Of a stretch of 44,286 nucleotides of DNA, positions 36,645 through 44,286 are shown piece by piece. The stretch's first letter is position 1, and the number at the start of each line of letters is the position of its first letter. The DNA comes from Desulfotignum sp. (GTDB lineage: Bacteria; Desulfobacterota; Desulfobacteria; Desulfobacterales; Desulfobacteraceae). Under the pieces are notes generated by a model that saw nothing but the letters and a program-made list of their open reading frames with translations, was not told the origin of the DNA and made no database searches. The position numbers and the translations under genes are program-made. The stretch covers positions 1 to 44,286 of the forward strand of contig JAABSO010000035.1 in the NCBI GenBank assembly GCA_011390335.1. Direction: 5' to 3'.

Positions 36645-38561
36645 TCAGATATTATTCAACCGGACCCATTTTTCAACAGATTTATACGGCCAGGCTTCGA
36701 GTCTGCCAAAGCCCGGCATCTGCCTGGCTTTATACGCGACCAGGCGGGGGGAGGAAATACCGCATAAAAACCGTGTCGCAAGGGTCACCGACACGGGTGA
36801 ATCTGCCGTGTCAAGCAAAGGTTGAACAAGGGCATGATAGTTCATCCTCTCCAGGGAAGGAAGTTGTGATGATACCAGTGTAACCGGTTTTTTCTCCATG
36901 CAGACCGAGCATCTCCGGCAGTTATTGTCTAACCGTTCCCCAAAATAGCCGGATAAACTTTTGGCCAGGCACTGATCTGTTTCAAAGAATTCAACCATGG
37001 CATGGAGGCGGGAGATTTCTTTTTTCTCCCTTTCGAGAAAAAGATCTGTAAGATCCCTGGCTGTCGATTCCGGATCAAATGCCGAATTGCGTATTTCAAA
37101 AACTTCCACGGCAGATTTCGGTTGAAGGTCTATCCATTTTTTTTCATGAAAATATTCCAGGGCCGTGAGCACCCGCTGCCGGTCAGCGCCTGATTCGTCA
37201 ACCACATTGTCTATGTCGATCTGGGTCCATGTCCTGGCGGTTTTGGAATTATCCAGGATAGTTTTTACGAACTGCGCCCGTTCACCTTTGAATTTTTCAA
37301 TGATGGCCTGGGCAGGGATCAGGTATTTGAAAGCATAAATTTCAAAATATGTATATTTGGGTGAAATGATGTTGGCCATTTCCAGGTAAACCAGCAGGGT
37401 CTTCAGCGGCAGCAGCCGGATGTCCGACTTCCGGCTTACGGCGTATGGACGAAATTCAAACAGGCTCTCTTTGGATTGGGTGATATCCTCCAATACCTTG
37501 CGGATGCCATCAATATCAGGGGTATCTCCATACGCAAAATTTTCCAGGACCGGCACCCCGTTTTTATTTCCAAAAAGGCAACACAGAGACGGATTGCCGT
37601 CCCTGCCTCCCCTGCCGATTTCCTGGCTGTAACCCTCAATGGATTTTGGCAGGTCATAGTGGATCACTTTTCGAATGTTTTCTTTATCAATCCCCATTCC
37701 AAATGCAATTGTTGCGACGACAGTTCGGGTTTTTCCGGCCATAAAATCATTTTGAACCGCTTCCCGATCCTCATTTTTCATTCCTGCATGATATGCCGCT
37801 GCATCCAGTCCATTGTTCCTGAGCATCTGAGTGATCCGGTTCGCTGTCTTTTGCAGGGTCACATAGACAATCGTCGGGCCGGCAGGTTTTCCTGCCAGGA
37901 CCTCCTGAAGCAGCGCGTCTTTTTTTTCTTCAGCCACAGGGCGTATGCGAAGAAACAGATTTTCCCTGTAGAAACCCGTTTTCACGACATTTTCCCGGCT
38001 GACTGCAAATTTTTCACACATGTCGTCAATGACCGCCGGTGTTGCTGTGGCTGTCAGCAATAAGGCCTTTTTAATTCCGAATTCTTTTTGATACAAAGGA
38101 ATTTTAAGATAATCCGGCCTGAAATTGTGGCCCCATTCAGATATGCAATGGGCTTCGTCAACCACAAGCAAGGATACATTCATCTGTCTTAGCTGGGTTC
38201 TGAACCTTTCATTTTTAAACCGTTCCACCGCAATCATCAGGATCTTCAATTGTCCCGTCCGGGCCGCTTCAAGCGTCTCCCGGTAATCCCGGGCACTCAT
38301 CCCGGAGTCCAGTTTCGCAGCAGGGATATGTTTCGATTTCAAAAAATCAATCTGATTCTTCATCAAGGATAAAAGCGGCGAAACAACCAGGGTCATCCCC
38401 TGTTCAAGGATCGCAGGCAGCTGATAGCAAAGGGATTTCCCTGCGCCTGTGGGGAAAATGGACGCAGCTGACTTTCCGGCTGTGATCTTTTCTATTACTT
38501 GACGCTGTCCGGGTTTGAATGTTTCAAATCCGAATATTCGCTTTAAGGTTTCTTCACTCAC
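36645..38561 (-). CDS. recQ: RecQ-family ATP-dependent DNA helicase
   Basis: The protein has 638 residues. Helicase motifs: FKPGQRQVIEKI, Walker A FPTGAGKS, DEAHCISEWGHNFRPDY, LTATATP, YHAGM, IAFGMGIDKENIRKVIHYDLP and EIGRGGRDG. A zinc-binding set of four Cys (CLAKSLSGYFGERLDNNC, then RRCSVC) lies near 545-570. The HRDC domain is not evident. It unwinds DNA 3' to 5' in repair and recombination. Its ATG overlaps the end of the META gene by 8 bp. A 141-bp piece of it is repeated at 40454-40594. Confidence 0.93.
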   Translation of the reverse strand: MSEETLKRIFGFETFKPGQRQVIEKITAGKSAASIFPTGAGKSLCYQLPAILEQGMTLVVSPLLSLMKNQIDFLKSKHIPAAKLDSGMSARDYRETLEAARTGQLKILMIAVERFKNERFRTQLRQMNVSLLVVDEAHCISEWGHNFRPDYLKIPLYQKEFGIKKALLLTATATPAVIDDMCEKFAVSRENVVKTGFYRENLFLRIRPVAEEKKDALLQEVLAGKPAGPTIVYVTLQKTANRITQMLRNNGLDAAAYHAGMKNEDREAVQNDFMAGKTRTVVATIAFGMGIDKENIRKVIHYDLPKSIEGYSQEIGRGGRDGNPSLCCLFGNKNGVPVLENFAYGDTPDIDGIRKVLEDITQSKESLFEFRPYAVSRKSDIRLLPLKTLLVYLEMANIISPKYTYFEIYAFKYLIPAQAIIEKFKGERAQFVKTILDNSKTARTWTQIDIDNVVDESGADRQRVLTALEYFHEKKWIDLQPKSAVEVFEIRNSAFDPESTARDLTDLFLEREKKEISRLHAMVEFFETDQCLAKSLSGYFGERLDNNCRRCSVCMEKKPVTLVSSQLPSLERMNYHALVQPLLDTADSPVSVTLATRFLCGISSPRLVAYKARQMPGFGRLEAWPYKSVEKWVRLNNI

Positions 38562-39168
38562 TGCATCCGCCCTGGAAATATCCCAGTATTATGGGGTCTG
38601 CGCAGGCTTCACAGGCGTTGCTGTATGTCGCAGTGCTCTTGTCTTTTTTACGGCCGCACACCGGGTCATATTCCATGGTGCAGACCTCTGGTCTGGGATC
38701 CTTGCAGGGAATGAATACCTGGGCCGCATGGTCTGACTGGGAGAATTTCATGGTGCCGGAATGGAATTTGAGTTCAAAATAGAGATCATCAGCCTTGAAA
38801 AAGAAGGAGGCCGAATTCTGCAGGTCCTTTAAAAATATCCGTTCCAATGACCCCTCAGGGCACATGGCCCGGGTGGAGATGATTTCAGATACAATGAGTT
38901 GATGCCCGTCCAGCCGGTATTGCCCCCGGATCCGGTTGCAGTCGGCACGGCCTGTAAATGTACCGTCAGTATTGAACCGCACCATGAAGAGGCCGGGTGT
39001 GTCCGGACTGTTTTGGGTGCCGTTGTTGTAAAGTGACTGGACCCAGTACCATTCGGTATCCACCAGCATGTTCCGAACCGGCATTCCCCCGGAAAAGGCC
39101 TGCTGGGAGACGATTCCGATAAAACAGAAGATCAAGAGGAACCATATGTTCCAGCACGTAAATTTCAT
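38554..39168 (-). CDS. Secreted META-domain protein with C-terminal Kazal-type domain
   Basis: The protein has 204 residues with a signal peptide (about 1-27). Residues about 35-140 are a META/HslJ-type domain ([52 protein letters not shown]). Residues about 150-203 have six Cys in a Kazal-like pattern, with CTMEYDPVC, then TYSNACEAC. Kazal domains inhibit serine proteases or bind them (family knowledge); a META-Kazal combination suggests a periplasmic or secreted protein, perhaps a protease inhibitor. It overlaps recQ by 8 bp. Confidence in the Kazal call is moderate. Confidence 0.8.
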   Translation of the reverse strand: MKFTCWNIWFLLIFCFIGIVSQQAFSGGMPVRNMLVDTEWYWVQSLYNNGTQNSPDTPGLFMVRFNTDGTFTGRADCNRIRGQYRLDGHQLIVSEIISTRAMCPEGSLERIFLKDLQNSASFFFKADDLYFELKFHSGTMKFSQSDHAAQVFIPCKDPRPEVCTMEYDPVCGRKKDKSTATYSNACEACADPIILGYFQGGCSE

Positions 39169-39268
39169 TGTTCTTTCCTTTTCAAGCTAACGGTGCGGGT
39201 AACTTGCCGGGCGCGTTGTTTTGCCCGGTCAGGTTCTGCCAGTAAAAAATTGAACATTTCGATCTCAG
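38792..39268 (-). repeat. Intact copy of the META-gene duplication
   Basis: This 477-bp stretch covers the 5' half of the META gene and about 100 bp before it. It pairs with the deleted copy at 35386-35698. Base changes between copies are few over the shared parts. The similarity stops abruptly at both ends, at different neighbouring genes. Confidence 0.85.
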
Positions 39269-39525
39269 CGGAGACTCCAGCAGATAGGTCAGTTCATCTA
39301 TCTCGGCAGTATCTGTCCCAGCCCCTTTATGTCCAAATTTTTTATTGAGAATCACACGTCTGCCCCATGCATCAGGGGCGGCATCCCTGATACAGCCAGG
39401 CATGGTCAACCCCTCTGGCAGGGGAAGCACCCCGGCTCTCAGCGGCAGCTCAGGTTCGTAAACTGGAATTGCAGGGGGGGGTGTCACGGATGCGGTCCAG
39501 ATAGCTCTTACCATAATTGAATGGA
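39269..39525 (-). pseudogene. hipA N-terminal fragment, copy 2
   Basis: On the minus strand the frame reads PAIPVYEPELPLRAGVLPLP, then GCIRDAAPDAWGRRVILNKK and TAEIDELTYLLES, an N-terminal HipA part. It then runs into DNA of the META upstream region (PLRSKCS) instead of continuing. The open frame 39182-39604 is therefore a chimera. Unlike copy 1 at 33.6 kb it keeps the four-G run and the frame. Confidence 0.75.
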
Positions 39526-39623
39526 TAAAAAACAGGATTCGGAACAAGCTAAAAGCCTTCATAAAGCTGATTCCGTTGATGATTTTTTTCTGGAGTTTGA
39601 TCAAGGGATGTATCGATAATTAA

Positions 39624-39720
39624 GTTGTGTTTTGCAACCTTGGGGGTTGCCAAAACAGGGGATTTACAGGGTGTCCGGGTATTTAAGTTCAAATCACAGA
39701 ATCAACCGTTATTATTGGCT
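39624..39720 (+). pseudogene. Deleted copy of the parD-relE module
   Basis: GTTGTGTTTTGCAACC (39624-39639) matches the control region before the parD-like gene, and 39643-39720 matches relE at 34354-34431 with few differences, encoding GVAKTGDLQGVRVFKFKSQN. About 390 bp, the whole antitoxin and the toxin's first half, are missing between them. Both copies of the module lie next to a hipA N-terminal fragment, so the two were copied together. Confidence 0.8.
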
Positions 39721-39723
39721 AGG

Positions 39724-39870
39724 GTGATGGTAAAGTCCGGATATGCATGGGTCTTTTCAGCCAGGGAATGGTGCACGGTCGCCTTGATGGCCAGTTCCTC
39801 GGCTATTTCCCGGCTGAGGCAGTGTTCAGGGGTTTCGCCGGACGCTTCGTTTTACCCGGTCAAGTTCACC
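39724..39870 (-). pseudogene. Nudix hydrolase (MutT-like) fragment
   Basis: On the minus strand a frame reads SGETPEHCLSREIAEELAIK, then HAYPDFTIT. SREIAEELAI with the Gly before it fits the core of the Nudix box (REUxEExGU, Ala in place of Gly). Only about 45 codons remain, without start, between the relE fragment and the AbrB gene. Confidence 0.6.
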
Positions 39871-39890
39871 CGCTGGCTCGATGGGCTCAG

Positions 39891-40151
39891 TTATTCCGGA
39901 GACATAATTTTAACAGTTGGGAAATAGGTTTGGTATCTTGTGAGTGCCATGATTTCGTCTGTGGTCATTTTAACAGTCGCAATACCACGAAGTTTTTTAA
40001 ACTTGCGGGTTGCACGGGCTGTTCTTTTTCGCTTTACCAAAAAGACTCGGTCTCCCTCTTGTAAAAAATCAATCTCTGTATCTGGGGTTATCCCTAATTT
40101 TTCCCGTATGTTAATTGGTATCGTAACCTGCCCTTTTGTCGTCACTCTCAT
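39891..40151 (-). CDS. AbrB/MazE-type antitoxin, toxin missing
   Basis: The protein has 86 residues. MRVTTKGQVTIPINIREKLG is a swapped-hairpin AbrB DNA-binding domain, and the tail KKLRGIATVKMTTDEIMALTR is typical of VapB-type antitoxins. After MALTR the usual end and adjacent PIN toxin are missing; the tail YQTYFPTVKIMSPE looks like read-through into foreign DNA. It is an orphan antitoxin. GGAGGGAAAA precedes the ATG. Confidence 0.8.
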   Translation of the reverse strand: MRVTTKGQVTIPINIREKLGITPDTEIDFLQEGDRVFLVKRKRTARATRKFKKLRGIATVKMTTDEIMALTRYQTYFPTVKIMSPE

Positions 40152-40218
40152 TTTTCCCTCCAGTATTACGTATTACTGGTAAGGATAATACATGATTTTT
40201 GATAAATCAAATATTTTT

Positions 40219-40412
40219 CATCGAACGCCGCAAATCACCCTGTTCTCCTCAAACATCTCCACTGTCTACCCCCCCCTCAGGTCTGACATGGCTGAAGACA
40301 GAATTTCAATTTTCATCACCCGCCCCGTCTTTTTTCCTCAAACATCTCCACGGGCATGGGACAGCTCAGCTGCCATATCATCTGGATGGGCAGTCCTATT
40401 CGATGATGGCGC
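40219..40412 (-). repeat. Two fragments of the DUF3427 gene 3' end
   Basis: CCTGTTCTCCTCAAACATCT (about 40240-40262) and a longer stretch at about 40311-40400, with CATCACCCGCCCCG and ACATCTCCACGGGCATGGGA, match the 3' end of the DUF3427 gene at 43675-43760. They are in the same orientation. No gene is open here; the 454 bp between the AbrB gene and the MBL gene consist of these pieces and a recQ fragment. Confidence 0.75.
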
Positions 40413-40453
40413 AGGTGACGTAGAGGTGGTTTTTACTCATGCAATTCAGATAT

Positions 40454-40594
40454 TATGTATATTTGGGTGAAATGATGTTGGCCATTTCCAGGTAAACCAG
40501 CAGAATCTTCAGCGGCAGCAGCCGGATGTCCGACTTCCGGCTTACGGCGTATGGACGAAATTCAAACAGGTTCCCTTTGGATTGGCTGATATCC
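40454..40594 (-). repeat. 141-bp duplicate of an internal recQ segment
   Basis: The stretch matches 37348-37488 inside recQ without gaps, with five differences by my count (about 96 percent). It starts and ends abruptly and has no helicase motif or start codon. Confidence 0.88.
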
Positions 40595-40605
40595 CGTATC
40601 TTTTT

Positions 40606-41427
40606 TTAAATCTGACTCTCATAATGGCGGATAGCTGATCTTACCCCGTTAATCATGCTCACATTGCCAAAACAGAAATATTTTGTAAACCAGGCTTCTT
40701 TGAGTTTCAGTTGATTGAAAATTTGCTTTTCAGGAAGACCTTTTTTCCAGAGATAAACAATATTACCATAAAGATTTTCCAGGAATTCAAGTTTGGATTG
40801 AATATGTTTTCTGCCGTTTTTGTGCCTGGGGTTGTGGCCGCAAAGCAGCGTGTTAAAATCCAGATTTGTCACTTTTTTCAATGATTCGATCTGAATTCCC
40901 ATGTTTTCATCTGATCTGAAAAATTTAATGTGGTCTGCCAGATAGAGATCCCCTGAGAAAAGAACTCCTTTTTCAGGCAGAAAAAAAACCGTATGATCCT
41001 TTGCATGACCAGGCGTATGTACAGGAATCATTTTGCCTGATGGTGTTTCAATGGTCTGCGGAAATTTTTTTACACGTACCGGCGTTGTCCTGCCCCAGAC
41101 ATATTTCTGATAAGGTAAAATGGAATAGGGGTTTTTAAGTTTTTCTGCGGTCAGCCTGTGTCCATATACGTCTGCACCAATAGACTTGTTAATATGTGCT
41201 GCATTTCCTGAATGGTCTTCATGGTGATGAGTCAGATAAATCCGATCGATTTTCTTTTCCTGTGCAATGCCGGCCACTTCTTTTTCCATATGGGAAAGAC
41301 CCGTATCAATCATGATATTATCAAAAATAAAGCAGTAAACTGTCATAAGAGGGGGACCTGCAAGAGACCATCCAAGTTTGATTCCCTGAATACGGAATTC
41401 AAATTCATATGTTTTGCAAAATCTCAT
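40606..41427 (-). CDS. MBL-fold metallo-hydrolase
   Basis: The protein has 273 residues. The metal-binding motif is THHHEDHSGNAAH (about 66-78, HxHxDH), followed by HTPGHAKDHTVFF, FSGDLYLADHI and CGHNPRHKNG, the remaining zinc ligands of the metallo-beta-lactamase fold. The substrate is unknown; the C-terminal 60 residues form a helical extension. It stands alone, with remnants on both sides. The short gap 41428-41548 contains one more 25-bp piece of the DUF3427 3' end. Confidence 0.85.
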   Translation of the reverse strand: MRFCKTYEFEFRIQGIKLGWSLAGPPLMTVYCFIFDNIMIDTGLSHMEKEVAGIAQEKKIDRIYLTHHHEDHSGNAAHINKSIGADVYGHRLTAEKLKNPYSILPYQKYVWGRTTPVRVKKFPQTIETPSGKMIPVHTPGHAKDHTVFFLPEKGVLFSGDLYLADHIKFFRSDENMGIQIESLKKVTNLDFNTLLCGHNPRHKNGRKHIQSKLEFLENLYGNIVYLWKKGLPEKQIFNQLKLKEAWFTKYFCFGNVSMINGVRSAIRHYESQI

Positions 41428-41469
41428 TTACGTTCCGTCATGTTGAATGTTCAACAACTATGTTAAAAA

Positions 41470-41493
41470 GCATCACCCGCCCTGCTTGTTCTT
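41470..41493 (-). repeat. Short fragment of the DUF3427 gene 3' end
   Basis: AGCATCACCCGCCCTGCTTG and the following TTCT differ from 43675-43698 at two or three positions. It lies between the MBL and Fic genes and marks another breakpoint of the repeated helicase tail. Confidence 0.55.
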
Positions 41494-41548
41494 GGCCCGA
41501 CCCCATGACACAATTTGTTGGAAATCCTTACGTTCTATCTATATCTGC

Positions 41549-42715
41549 TTAATGGGGTAACTCGGTCCCTTCGCTCATTATCCGGATATATTCTGCATAA
41601 GAATAAAGGCGATTCCGCTTCTGGCCGGTAATTTCATTTACTATACCAAGCTTTTCAAGTTCACGCAGGCAGGCATTAACTGTAGCAGGTGAAAGTTGTG
41701 TTTTTTCCTGGACCCAATTCGGTGAAGCCATGGGTCTCTCGAGCATTGCCTTGTGAACGAGATGGGCCGAACCGGATATACGTTTTAGTCCATTAATGCG
41801 CAGCCCATCTTCAGCAGACAGTTTTATCAGTTGCTGGGCGGTTTCAACTGCCTTTGTTGCTGTATGAATAATGGCATCGGCAAAAAAATCGAGCCAGGCC
41901 TCCCAGTCACCGGCCAGCCGTACTTCATTCAGAAGTTCATAATAACGTTGTCGGTATGTTTTGAAATAAAGACTGAGATACAGCATCGGCTCTTTAAGTA
42001 CTTTTTCAGAGCACAACAGCAGGGTTATTATCAGTCGGCCAAGACGACCATTACCATCAAGGAACGGATGAATGGTTTCAAACTGTACATGTGCCAATGC
42101 CGCCTTGATCAACACCGAAGTTTTTTCCGGCTGATCATGTAGAAACAGCTCCAGTTTCCCCATACATTCTTGAAGATATTCAGGCGGCGGTGGTACAAAA
42201 GCGGCATTACCAGGGCGACTTCCACCAATCCAGTTTTGACTTCTTCGAAACTCACCTGGATCACATTCTTTGCCACGACCTTTCGACAGCAGCACACTGT
42301 GAATCTCTTTGAGCAACCTTAGCGAAAGAGGAAAATCCTCTCCAAGTCGTTTGAGACCATGGTTAAGAGCGGCTGCATAGTTGCTTACCTCCTGCGCATC
42401 ATCCAGGGGAACTCCGGGTTGATGCTCAAATTCAAACATCAGGAGGTCGGAAAGTGATGATTGAGTGCCCTCGATCATAGAGGAGAGCACCGCTTCTTTG
42501 CGTACATACATATAAAGGAAAAGCGATGTGTCCGGAAGCAATACTGAGACACTGTCCAGGCGGCCAAGGGACAACAGAGCCCGGTCAAATTTTTCCCTGA
42601 GTTCGGAAGACCATTCAATGGGAGGTGACGGTGGCAGCGGGGCTGGAACGAAAGCCTGAGCCTTTTCTCCAACTGTCGATATGTTGATATATTGGCCTTG
42701 CAGATCTCTGTTCAT
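41549..42715 (-). CDS. Fic-family AMP-transferase, N-terminally auto-inhibited
   Basis: The protein has 388 residues. The Fic motif HPFLDGNGR lies at 216-224, complete with the catalytic His. The N-terminal domain (about 35-110) carries the inhibitory motif SSMIEG (78-83, pattern S/TxxxEG), which blocks the ATP site in class II Fic proteins. A C-terminal winged helix (about 310-385) may bind DNA. Fic enzymes transfer AMP to target hydroxyls. No RBS is evident before the ATG; the palindrome TTCAAT-T-ATTGAA (42724-42736) lies 9 bp upstream. Confidence 0.9.
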   Translation of the reverse strand: MNRDLQGQYINISTVGEKAQAFVPAPLPPSPPIEWSSELREKFDRALLSLGRLDSVSVLLPDTSLFLYMYVRKEAVLSSMIEGTQSSLSDLLMFEFEHQPGVPLDDAQEVSNYAAALNHGLKRLGEDFPLSLRLLKEIHSVLLSKGRGKECDPGEFRRSQNWIGGSRPGNAAFVPPPPEYLQECMGKLELFLHDQPEKTSVLIKAALAHVQFETIHPFLDGNGRLGRLIITLLLCSEKVLKEPMLYLSLYFKTYRQRYYELLNEVRLAGDWEAWLDFFADAIIHTATKAVETAQQLIKLSAEDGLRINGLKRISGSAHLVHKAMLERPMASPNWVQEKTQLSPATVNACLRELEKLGIVNEITGQKRNRLYSYAEYIRIMSEGTELPH

Positions 42716-42767
42716 ATTTTTATTTCAATTATTGAATTAGCATGTTTCTTATTTTAATTTAATGGTT

Positions 42768-42796
42768 TATGTAAAATAACGAGTACGGTCTGTCAA
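42768..42796 (-). promoter_or_regulatory. Candidate fic promoter
   Basis: On the minus strand TTGACA (42791-42796) and TACATA (42768-42773) are 17 bp apart. The palindrome at 42724-42736 lies between this promoter and the fic ATG. The gap 42716-43101 (386 bp) also holds a possible HipA N-terminal scrap (TAKVLYDEHIAGYL on the minus strand, near 42800-42860) and a DUF3427 fragment. Confidence 0.4.
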
Positions 42797-42930
42797 GTAT
42801 TAAATATCCAGCGATATGCTCGTCATAGAGCACTTTTGCCGTTTCAATGGTTCTTTGGTTGTTAATTTCCAGCAAGTCAGCATAAATTATAAACGGATGC
42901 ACGATAGGCTTCCATAGCCGTGACGTTGTT

Positions 42931-43095
42931 CATAAAAACACAAACTGCACCGTGCAGTTATTGTGTTTTTTTCTGGGCCGGGCAAACACCAGGATGGTAT
43001 ATGCCCGGGTCAGGTGATGCACCAGGTTCTGTCCGGTGGGCGAGTCCAGGGCCGTGTTGGACTGGGATTCCCAGTGCAGCAAGGTCCGGCGCAGC
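42931..43095 (-). repeat. Internal fragment of the DUF3427 gene
   Basis: The 165-bp stretch matches about 43789-43955 of the DUF3427 gene with about one change in ten bases (TAAAAACACAAAC start, TCCCAGTGCAGCA end). It is in the same orientation but out of frame in places and has no start. With the tail piece at 41470 it may represent a second helicase copy interrupted by the fic gene. Confidence 0.8.
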
Positions 43096-43101
43096 CATTA
43101 T

Positions 43102-43356
43102 TTATTGTGCTGCGCGTAACTCCTCCCGTACAACACGACGAAGAACCTCTTCAAGGGGTTGATCTTGGTATTCAATGTGTTTTCTTAGGGCGTCATTGAG
43201 CATCGACTGATAGTTTCCCCCTCCTTGTTCCTCAACTTTGGATCGGAACCAATCGACAATATCCCGGTCAAGCCTGATGGTTATCCTGACTTTATTCCCC
43301 GCTTGAGGGAGAACTGCACCACGCTTGCCTTTGCTAAAATCATATTTCGCTTTCAT
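43102..43356 (-). CDS. brnA: BrnA-family antitoxin
   Basis: The protein has 84 residues. VRITIRLDRDIVDWFRSKVEEQGGGNYQSMLNDALRKHIE is a ribbon-helix-helix of the BrnA/CopG kind. The ATG at 43356 overlaps the end of the brnT frame (brnT would stop at 43340), the normal brnTA order. The antitoxin looks intact; its toxin is frameshifted. Its sequence differs from the brnA at 34.7 kb. Confidence 0.85.
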   Translation of the reverse strand: MKAKYDFSKGKRGAVLPQAGNKVRITIRLDRDIVDWFRSKVEEQGGGNYQSMLNDALRKHIEYQDQPLEEVLRRVVREELRAAQ

Positions 43357-43605
43357 ATTGCTTCACCTCACTACGCACGGCTTTTCGTGCTGAAATAATG
43401 CGAATATTATCGCCACGCCATGTGTAGACCACCACTAAAATGCTACCAAACGCATCCATTCCTATGGTGATATAACGCTGTTCATTTGATCCATTGTCAT
43501 AAGAGTTACAGCGTTTGGATCATCAAAAACCGCAAAAGTATCGGCAAAATGAATGCCGTGTTTTAACAGATTTTTATTGGCTTTTGATTTATCCCATTCA
43601 AACAT
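43340..43605 (-). pseudogene. brnT: BrnT toxin with a one-base frameshift
   Basis: From the ATG at 43605 the frame reads MFEWDKSKANKNLLKHGIHF, then DDPNAVTL and leaves the family. One frame over it resumes DNGSNEQRYITIGMDAFGSI, later YTWRGDNIRIISARKA, and ends at 43340 over the brnA start. The break lies near 43501, where CTTAT stands for a likely CTTTAT. The 266-bp length is one short of whole codons. The protein as read stops after about 46 residues. Confidence 0.82.
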
Positions 43606-43677
43606 AGCACACCATATATATGCACATCTGTATGTACATGTCAAGTTTTTAAAGGCGAACGCTCAGAATCTTCAGCA

Positions 43678-44286
43678 TCACCCGCCCCGCCTGTTCTCCT
43701 CAAACATCTCCACGGGCATGGGACTGCTCAGCTCCCATACCATCTGGATGGGCCGCTCCTTTTGATGACTCACATGCCTGGCCGGCCCTAAAAACACAAA
43801 CGGCACCGTGCACTGGTTGTGTTTTTTCCTGGGCCGGGCAAACACCAGGATGGTGTATCCCCGGGTCTGATGATGCACCAGGTTCTGTCCCGTGGGCGAA
43901 TCGAGGGCCGTATTGGACTGGGACTCCCAGTGCAGCAGGGACCGGCTGATGGGATAATCCGCATACATGGTGGTGGGAGAAAACTCTTTTTCGGTTTTCT
44001 GGAAGGTGATCAAAAGGGCATAGGCCTTGATATCCTTGAAATGGAGCACGCCTGTCCCCCGCTGCCCGGCGGATGCCAGGGTGGCCCGGTCAAAGGCGGC
44101 CAGGATATCCGTGGCGCTGAATTGGGCATGCACCTCCAGGGAACAGGGAAACGGCAGTTCCGGCACACCCCCTGCAACCGGCGAGACATCCCCGGCATCG
44201 GCAGACCGCATCTCTTCCAGCAGTTCCTGGACCAGCTGGGGTTCCCTGGGAGATCCGGTAAAAAGGCTGCTCTCAACCATGGAGGT
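43678..44286 (-). CDS. DUF3427-domain helicase, C-terminal part (5' end outside window)
   Basis: The frame is open to the right edge (about 202 residues shown). KTEKEFSPTTMYADYPISRS, LLHWESQSNTALDSPTGQNL and PFVFLGPARHVSHQKERPIQ match the DUF3427 domain found at the end of large DEAD/DEAH-box helicases that often also have a phospholipase-D-like nuclease domain. The ATG near the edge is unlikely to be the start, as the domain needs a helicase before it. Parts of its 3' end recur at 40.2-43.1 kb. Such helicases occur in mobile or defence-rich regions (inference). Confidence 0.8.
   Translation of the reverse strand, partial: TSMVESSLFTGSPREPQLVQELLEEMRSADAGDVSPVAGGVPELPFPCSLEVHAQFSATDILAAFDRATLASAGQRGTGVLHFKDIKAYALLITFQKTEKEFSPTTMYADYPISRSLLHWESQSNTALDSPTGQNLVHHQTRGYTILVFARPRKKHNQCTVPFVFLGPARHVSHQKERPIQMVWELSSPMPVEMFEENRRGG

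Overview
The window looks like a chromosomal segment of a mesophilic, anaerobic, Gram-negative bacterium of the Desulfobacterota (sulfate-reducer type, Desulfobacteraceae-like). This rests on the gene style seen here: dense two-component signalling, sigma-54 promoters, a c-type-heme sensor kinase, a sulfate-exporter-family (COG2855) transporter, DUF3786, DUF3096 and GlnK/AmtB. Species assignment is inference. No tRNA, rRNA, CRISPR array or intact insertion sequence was seen.

Layout. (1) 1-7.1 kb, minus strand: a translationally coupled signalling operon, short ORF -> LivK-like lipoprotein -> membrane histidine kinase -> receiver-STAS response regulator -> very large MalT-like ATPase/TPR regulator with a SARP/BTAD-type end that runs off the left edge. 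(2) 7.4-9.8 kb: small membrane protein, CorA-type Mg transporter with a GTN in place of GMN, HAD-IIA phosphatase. (3) 9.9-13.3 kb: phnD-phnC-phnE-phnE phosphonate/phosphite-type ABC importer with a palindrome over its promoter. (4) 13.7-15.6 kb: sigma-54 promoter, glnK, amtB and a strong bidirectional terminator. (5) 15.6-18 kb: methyltransferase, CsaA, YcaD-like MFS. (6) 18-24.3 kb: a heme-c (Tll0287/DUF3365-type) sensor kinase and NtrC-family regulator divergent from a sigma-54-promoter-driven YeiH/COG2855 transporter plus a small membrane protein, closed by a terminator. (7) 24.4-32.5 kb: unknown membrane protein, MlaC-like protein, nicotinate phosphoribosyltransferase, DUF3786, a compositionally distinct endonuclease/exonuclease/phosphatase protein, an ABC-F ATPase behind an attenuator-like leader, and diaminopropionate ammonia-lyase.

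(8) 32.5-44.3 kb is different: an accessory patchwork of toxin-antitoxin modules (phd-vapC, parD-relE, two brnTA, hipBA, an orphan AbrB-type antitoxin, Fic) interleaved with broken genes and duplicated fragments of hipA, relE, a META-domain gene, recQ and a DUF3427 helicase. Several genes there differ from an intact frame by a single base lost from a homopolymer. The two brnTA modules are broken reciprocally: one keeps the toxin, the other keeps the antitoxin. A DUF3427 helicase enters from the right edge, and pieces of its 3' end recur four more times in the preceding 3.5 kb, suggesting a recombination or insertion hot spot.

How the parts may work together: the left 32 kb is dominated by nutrient acquisition (ammonium, phosphonate, Mg) and by two self-contained sensing circuits, each adjacent to its likely target or ligand-binding protein. 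The right 12 kb is a turnover zone for stress and addiction modules.
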